From NCBI GenBank assembly GCA_017621115.1, contig JAGATU010000078.1:1-19674 (forward strand): 19,674 nt of DNA. The letters are read 5' to 3'. Both the position numbers and the translations under genes were made by a program. The DNA is from Lachnospiraceae bacterium. GTDB lineage: Bacteria > Bacillota_A > Clostridia > Lachnospirales > Lachnospiraceae. The notes beneath the pieces were generated by a model. That model had not been told where the DNA came from, searched no databases, and saw nothing but the letters and a program-made list of their open reading frames with translations. Shown here one piece after another: positions 15,568 to 19,674 of this stretch; within the stretch, counting starts at the first letter, position 1, and each line of letters begins with the position of its first letter.

Positions 15568-15596
15568 ATTATATCTTATTTTGAAAACGTTCACAA
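15568..15596 (-). promoter_or_regulatory. Promoter of the pfk-dnaX-ybaB-recR operon
   Basis: TTGTGA (15591-15596) and a perfect TATAAT (15568-15573) are exactly 17 bases apart on the minus strand, about 40 bases before the pfk start. Confidence 0.87.
15582..15595. promoter_or_regulatory. cre-like operator overlapping the pfk promoter
   Basis: TGAAAACGTTCACA matches the catabolite-responsive element consensus TGNAARCGNWWWCA with one mismatch. It overlaps the -35 box and spacer, so binding of CcpA or another LacI-family protein here should block polymerase. Which protein binds is inference. Confidence 0.6.
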
Positions 15597-15608
15597 GATT
15601 TATAATAG

Positions 15609-15644
15609 CAAAACAGGGCAGCAAAATCATTTCTGCCACCCTGT
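15609..15644 (-). terminator. Probable terminator after the GH3 gene
   Basis: On the minus strand ACAGGGTGGCAG and CTGCCCTGT form a 9-pair stem with a three-base bulge and an 11-base loop, followed by only TTTTG. It separates the GH3 transcript from the pfk promoter. Confidence 0.55.
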
Positions 15645-15652
15645 AATCACTA

Positions 15653-18442
15653 TTATTCAATTGCCAAATGAGGTTTTACAATCTTTTCCTTAAATTCAGC
15701 CTTAATCTCGCCTACCTGAATACCACTCTGGGCAAATACCAAGTCAATATAACTGTCAATGGATACGAACGATTCTATTTCAATCTGTCTTGTAACCCAC
15801 TCACCGCCGGTACCGTTAATCGTAATGGTATGGAACGGAATATTGTTTGTAAAAATTGTCATGGAACTCTGTGACAATTCTCCCAAATCCGATTTCAGTT
15901 TAAAGGTAATGGTATAGATACCCTTCTTAGGAATACGCACCGCAAACTGGTTAGCACTTCCCGCCTCTGTCTTAAGTCCGGTTAAATCAAAATAACCGAC
16001 ATCCAGAATCTCTACCGGATTCATAATGTTCTTTTCCACATCTTCTGTCTTCGGCACATTCAAAATCTCGAATTCCGGTTCTTCGCCAATCGCACGTTTT
16101 CCAACCGGAGAGCGCATCAATACAGACAGGATATTAGAGGCATTACGTACCAGTTCACCTCGGGTAATTCTGCCTTCTGCCAAAGCATCCGCCGCATCGT
16201 CCTTAAGCGGGTTCTCTGCTGCTTCGGATACTACCATAAACACATCGTTCTGGGCACGGATCATCATAGAAATCTTACGGATATGAGGCTCATCGCCCTT
16301 ATCATCGTTCATCTTTGCCCACCAATCTGTCATTACCAAACCATCAAATCCCCATTCATTACGAAGGATTGTGGTTACCAAATCATAATTACTTGCCGTC
16401 CAGATTCCGTTAACCGGGTTGTACGCAGTCATAATGCTGTATGCTTTTCCTTCTTTTACGGCAATCTCATATCCCTTTAAGTAGATCTCTCTTAATGCTC
16501 TCTGGGAAACAACTGCATCTACGGCATGTCGGCTAAATTCCTGGTTGTTACCGGCATAATGTTTCACTGTTCCGGTTACACCGTATTTTGCCATTCCCTT
16601 AAGCATTGCTGCCGCCATCTTACCGGTCATATACGGATCTTCTGAGAAATACTCAAAATTTCTTCCGTTAAGCGGATTACGATGAATATTCATTCCAGGT
16701 CCGAGAAGTGTATCAATCTTATTTAAAAGAAGTTCCATTCCTTCCCACTGATACAATTCTTCTACCAAATCTAAGTTAAATGTACATGCAAGCAATGTTC
16801 CGTTAGGATTCAGGAACGCTTTTGTGCCGCAGTCCATACGGATACCGGAAGGACCATCCGAACAGCCGCCAACAGGCATTCCAAATTTTTCCAAAGAAGC
16901 TGTTACCCCTCCAAAGGAACCGGCAATACCCGGAGTTACCTTACTGGAGCACATACCTTCTCCTCTTGCCATACATATCAAATCTTCATCGCTAAGCTGT
17001 GCAAGGAACTCTTCTTTTGTTACTTTTCCCTGCATAACATCTGCAAAACGGTATCCCTTATCGCCCGTATATTCTAAAGCCTGCGGACGATTATCTGCAA
17101 TTCGCTGCTTAAGGTCAATTTTACGAAGCGGAGCAGCTTCTGTTTTCTCTACAACTGTTCCATCAGGATTTACCTGAACAACCAATCTGTCAAATGCTTC
17201 TACCGGTGCACAAGCTTCCTGCAGCTGCTCTACCACACGCAACTGAGGCAAATTAACTGTCATAGCAGCTTTTGCATCCCTAACATCTGCGCCTGCATAA
17301 ACTATGTAATCACCGGCCTCCAACACATAGCTGTTTGGATAACCCGTAACTCCGCTGTCATCAAATGAAGCCATTTCGTTTATTTCAAATGTAAGTGTGA
17401 GATTCTGCTCTTCCCCACTCTGCAATTCCTTGGTTTTTGCAAAACGGACCAAATTGCGCACCGGTTTACATAATGCACCCTGTGCCGGCTGATAATATAC
17501 CTGGACTACATCTTTACCGGCCACATCTCCGGTATTTTTTACCGCTACCGTTACCGTAATCACATCATCTTTTTGCTCTGCCGCAACCACTTCCTGTGAA
17601 AATGTGGTATAAGACAAACCGTATCCGAACGGATACATTACTTTGTCCTTTGCCGCTGTTTCAAAATAGCGGTAACCCACATAAATATCTTCCTGATACA
17701 CATTTTTATATTCGTCACCAAAATTCTTGGTGGAAGGATAATCTTCAATGTCATATGCAATGGTATCTGTCAAATGACCACTCGGCGCCACTCTGCCCAT
17801 TAATACATCCGCAACACCATGTCCGCCTTCAATACCGCCCTGCCATACATACATTACAGCCTGTGGCGCATATTCTTTCACAAATTTCATATCGATGATA
17901 TTACCGACATTTAAAATCACTGCCACACGGGAGAACGATTCGCAAACAAGCTTAAGCATATCCTCTTCTTTTTTTGTTAAAAGATAACTGCCCTCTCCGG
18001 CATAATTATCCCTGTCTTCTCCGGCAGTTCTTCCGATGATAACAAACGCTATATCTGAACATGCAGATGCCTCTGAAACCATTTCGCCTGTCAGTTCCAT
18101 TTCTTCCTGGCACCAAGGCTCATTTGCCCATCCCTGTCCCTTATCAAAAGGATGTTCCTCTATCCACTCTTCATAAATCTGCATAAGAGTAGTGTTCAGT
18201 TCTATCTTCTCTTCTTTTAATGCATCCAGTAAGGAAACTTCATACGGAGTATTTACCATTCCTCCGGATCCGGTTCCGCTCTTAAAATAGTTAAACTGGC
18301 TTCTGCCAAAAACAGAAACCCTCTCTACTTCTTTTACAGGTAATGCCTTTTCTTCATTACGAAGCAACACACAACCTTCTGCCACTGCCGCTCTTGCTAC
18401 ACTTGCATACTCTTTCCAATCAAATGTATATTTCATCTTCAT
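15653..18442 (-). CDS. Glycoside hydrolase family 3 with swapped domain order, beta-glucosidase-like
   Basis: Intracellular glycosidase (no signal peptide), 929 residues, probably removing beta-linked sugars from imported oligosaccharides. The usual GH3 order is inverted. The alpha/beta sandwich domain comes first (about 12-235, with GRTAGEDRDNYAGEG that may hold the acid/base Glu), then a fibronectin III-like domain (about 250-400), and then the TIM barrel (about 470-780). The barrel has D529 in SDGPSGIRMD, K627-H628 in VKHYAGNN and nucleophile D706 in GLVMTDWW. A C-terminal region at about 800-920 (FAVRIPKKGIYTITF, NGTGGEWVT) looks like a CBM6-type beta sandwich. Beta-glucosidases of Ruminococcus albus and Butyrivibrio fibrisolvens show the same inverted order. 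The first ATG (18442) is only 3 bases after AGGGGG; a second at 18436 is better spaced and may be the true start. Substrate is not readable. Confidence 0.93.
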   Translation of the reverse strand: MKMKYTFDWKEYASVARAAVAEGCVLLRNEEKALPVKEVERVSVFGRSQFNYFKSGTGSGGMVNTPYEVSLLDALKEEKIELNTTLMQIYEEWIEEHPFDKGQGWANEPWCQEEMELTGEMVSEASACSDIAFVIIGRTAGEDRDNYAGEGSYLLTKKEEDMLKLVCESFSRVAVILNVGNIIDMKFVKEYAPQAVMYVWQGGIEGGHGVADVLMGRVAPSGHLTDTIAYDIEDYPSTKNFGDEYKNVYQEDIYVGYRYFETAAKDKVMYPFGYGLSYTTFSQEVVAAEQKDDVITVTVAVKNTGDVAGKDVVQVYYQPAQGALCKPVRNLVRFAKTKELQSGEEQNLTLTFEINEMASFDDSGVTGYPNSYVLEAGDYIVYAGADVRDAKAAMTVNLPQLRVVEQLQEACAPVEAFDRLVVQVNPDGTVVEKTEAAPLRKIDLKQRIADNRPQALEYTGDKGYRFADVMQGKVTKEEFLAQLSDEDLICMARGEGMCSSKVTPGIAGSFGGVTASLEKFGMPVGGCSDGPSGIRMDCGTKAFLNPNGTLLACTFNLDLVEELYQWEGMELLLNKIDTLLGPGMNIHRNPLNGRNFEYFSEDPYMTGKMAAAMLKGMAKYGVTGTVKHYAGNNQEFSRHAVDAVVSQRALREIYLKGYEIAVKEGKAYSIMTAYNPVNGIWTASNYDLVTTILRNEWGFDGLVMTDWWAKMNDDKGDEPHIRKISMMIRAQNDVFMVVSEAAENPLKDDAADALAEGRITRGELVRNASNILSVLMRSPVGKRAIGEEPEFEILNVPKTEDVEKNIMNPVEILDVGYFDLTGLKTEAGSANQFAVRIPKKGIYTITFKLKSDLGELSQSSMTIFTNNIPFHTITINGTGGEWVTRQIEIESFVSIDSYIDLVFAQSGIQVGEIKAEFKEKIVKPHLAIE

Positions 18443-18454
18443 GGTCCCCCTGAA

Positions 18455-18482
18455 ATTATAGTTATCCTCATTTAACTCTTAA
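18455..18482 (-). promoter_or_regulatory. Candidate promoter of the GH3 gene
   Basis: TTAAGA (18477-18482) and a perfect TATAAT (18455-18460) are 16 bases apart on the minus strand. The predicted leader is very short, just enough to include AGGGGG. Confidence 0.5.
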
Positions 18483-18507
18483 TTCTTTAAAAGGTTTTCT
18501 TTATTTT

Positions 18508-18526
18508 AGTGACTTTTAGCATCACT
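18508..18526. repeat. Short inverted repeat upstream of the GH3 promoter
   Basis: AGTGA (18508-18512) and TCACT (18522-18526) are mirrored around nine bases, with a further ATCAC copy at 18531-18535. This could be an operator for a sugar-responsive regulator acting on the GH3 gene, but the arms are short and may be chance. Confidence 0.25.
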
Positions 18527-18575
18527 GTCTATCACAATCGTACCTTTTTCAATCCTTTTTTAATACTATCTTACT

Positions 18576-19463
18576 CTATAAAAAACTGCAATCAAATTTT
18601 GGAATAAAACTTTCCTGCGCCGTGTGCCCCTCTTGTATAAATGCATTCTCCATCCCCAACGAAAGCGCATAGTCCACGACTTTCCTATATTCACGCCCGG
18701 TTACCATGCGGTTTAGGTTTGGATACTCATCCTGTTGTATCACGGGTGTATATTGATTCATAATACTAACATAAATTTGATTTTTATAGGTATCATACAA
18801 ATACTTGAGAATCTCCATGGAATCTTTTGTATGTCCCGGCAATACAAGATGTCTTACGATTACACCTTTAATCATATTTCCGGTTACTTCATCAAAAACA
18901 GGCACTCCAACCTGACGTACCATTTCCTCAATTGCACCTGCCGCAACCTTAAAATAATCAGCTGCTTTGGCATAATTTTGCGATACTTCTGCTGAATAGA
19001 ATTTACAATCCGGAAGATATACATCAATCAATCCATCCAGCATCTGTAACGCTTCTGCCGTCTCATATGCGGAAGAATTATATACTATCGGAATAATCAG
19101 ACCATTTTCTTTGGCAAGCATGATTGCCGGTACCAATTGCTTCACAAAATGCCCTGCCGTTACCAAATTAATATTGGAGGCTTTTTTCTCCTGTAAACGA
19201 AGAAATGCATCGGCTAATTGCTCTATTGTAAACGCCTGCCCAACCGAGCTGTCGGCAATATTATGGTTCTGACAAAAAATACACTTCAGGGAACATCCCG
19301 AAAAGAATACCGTTCCGGAACCATGTTCGCCTGTAATACAGGGCTCCTCCCACTGATGCAGGGAAGTTCTTGCCACGCGAATCTGTGTGCTTTCTCCACA
19401 ATATCCAATTTTTCCACCACTCCTGTCCACATTGCATCCGCGCGGACATATATTACACTTCAT
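18576..19463 (-). CDS. Radical SAM protein of the PflX (COG1313) type
   Basis: Iron-sulphur enzyme of 295 residues. The radical SAM cluster motif CxxxCxxC is C57, C61, C64 (SGCSLKCIFCQN). Before it lies a cysteine-rich lead (C3, C6, C10 and C22 in CNICPRGCN...GYCGE) typical of the PflX family, often labelled putative pyruvate formate-lyase activating enzyme. The barrel continues with IVYNSSAYE, DVYLPDCKF and VRHLVLPGH. No glycyl-radical enzyme gene is adjacent, so an activase role is not supported here and the true substrate is unknown. The start at 19463 has GGGAG 5 bases or so upstream. I find no clear terminator between its TAG stop and the GH3 promoter. Confidence 0.9.
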   Translation of the reverse strand: MKCNICPRGCNVDRSGGKIGYCGESTQIRVARTSLHQWEEPCITGEHGSGTVFFSGCSLKCIFCQNHNIADSSVGQAFTIEQLADAFLRLQEKKASNINLVTAGHFVKQLVPAIMLAKENGLIIPIVYNSSAYETAEALQMLDGLIDVYLPDCKFYSAEVSQNYAKAADYFKVAAGAIEEMVRQVGVPVFDEVTGNMIKGVIVRHLVLPGHTKDSMEILKYLYDTYKNQIYVSIMNQYTPVIQQDEYPNLNRMVTGREYRKVVDYALSLGMENAFIQEGHTAQESFIPKFDCSFL

Positions 19464-19510
19464 CTTATGTACTCCCTAATACACATATCATTTTCTTATA
19501 ACAAAAGAAT

Positions 19511-19674
19511 CCCGTATACAGGGGAACTTATACACGTTACCTTTGCAGTTAACTCCGCCAGGCACCCTCACGGCACATAGGAGATTCTTCTTATGGCTGC
19601 TGCATTCCTGCCCTGACCAGGTTCGTAGATTCCTATTGCGCAAGACCCAAACTTCAACGCCACTTACAAAGGGC
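19511..19674 (-). ncRNA. ffs: Signal recognition particle RNA, large Firmicutes type (5' part outside window)
   Basis: RNA scaffold of the signal recognition particle, which binds Ffh and targets membrane proteins. On the minus strand the sequence follows Bacillus scRNA closely: GTAAGTGGCGTTGAAGTTTG, GGGTCTTGCGCAATAGGAAT, then the Ffh-binding helix GGTCAGG-GCA-GGAA-TGC-AGCAGCC with the GGAA tetraloop at 19605-19608, then CTATGTGCCGTGAGGGTGCC and GTTAACTGCAAAGGTAACG. The extended helix 5 region shows the long (about 270-base) form with an Alu domain, whose 5' half lies beyond the right edge. The 3' end is approximate; a T-rich stretch follows at about 19503-19510. Confidence 0.93.

Noticed and set aside
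18443..18575. Riboswitch or structured leader before the GH3 gene
   Set aside because: The region is AT-rich, shows only short repeats, and the best promoter lies just before the ribosome binding site, leaving no long leader.
19476..19504. TTGTTA-17-TATTAG as a promoter of the radical SAM gene
   Set aside because: The -10 box would end only 12 bases before the ATG, so the start site would fall after the GGGAG ribosome binding site and the message would lack it.

Overview
The window looks like a core chromosomal stretch of a low-to-mid GC Gram-positive anaerobe of the class Clostridia, most likely a Lachnospiraceae member. The supporting signs are a large-type SRP RNA, the cdaR-ftsE-ftsX-M23 peptidase order, a DUF5711 protein, a CvfB-like protein, a domain-swapped family 3 glycosidase and a YjfB-type putative motility protein. 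Nearly everything lies on the minus strand; the only plus-strand gene is the small yjfB-like gene at 6061-6252. I see no CRISPR array, insertion sequence, phage gene or rRNA.

Layout in transcription order (right to left): the 3' part of the SRP RNA (19511-19674, cut by the edge); a PflX-like radical SAM protein; an intracellular GH3 glycosidase with its own promoter; then a promoter overlapped by a cre-like operator, driving pfk-dnaX-ybaB-recR, which are packed with overlaps or a 2-base gap, followed by galM, a DUF5711 protein and a CvpA-like protein. Next come tRNA-Gln(CUG) with its own promoter and terminator, and an operon of acyl-ACP thioesterase, CvfB-like S1 protein and CPBP membrane protease. 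This operon and the convergent yjfB-like gene share a bidirectional terminator. Beyond a 267-base AT-rich divergent region lie cdaR-ftsE-ftsX, an M23 peptidase with a coiled coil, and an S41 C-terminal processing protease. A terminator follows, and then the 5' end of a sensor histidine kinase leaves the window.

Functionally, the left third is a cell-wall and division module: FtsEX is expected to gate the coiled-coil M23 hydrolase across the membrane, with the S41 protease beside it. The middle is lipid and envelope upkeep. The right half mixes sugar metabolism (GH3, 6-phosphofructokinase, aldose 1-epimerase) with replication and repair (dnaX, ybaB, recR). SRP RNA sits directly upstream of dnaX-ybaB-recR in Bacillus; here three metabolic or unknown genes lie between, and pfk has become the first gene of the replication/repair operon.

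Most of the window is ordinary housekeeping sequence. The points that deserve a second look are the pfk-dnaX linkage under a cre-like site, the unusual PFK active-site residues, the sigma-28-like promoter on the lone plus-strand gene, the DUF5711-CvpA pair, and the terminator placed just before the histidine kinase.
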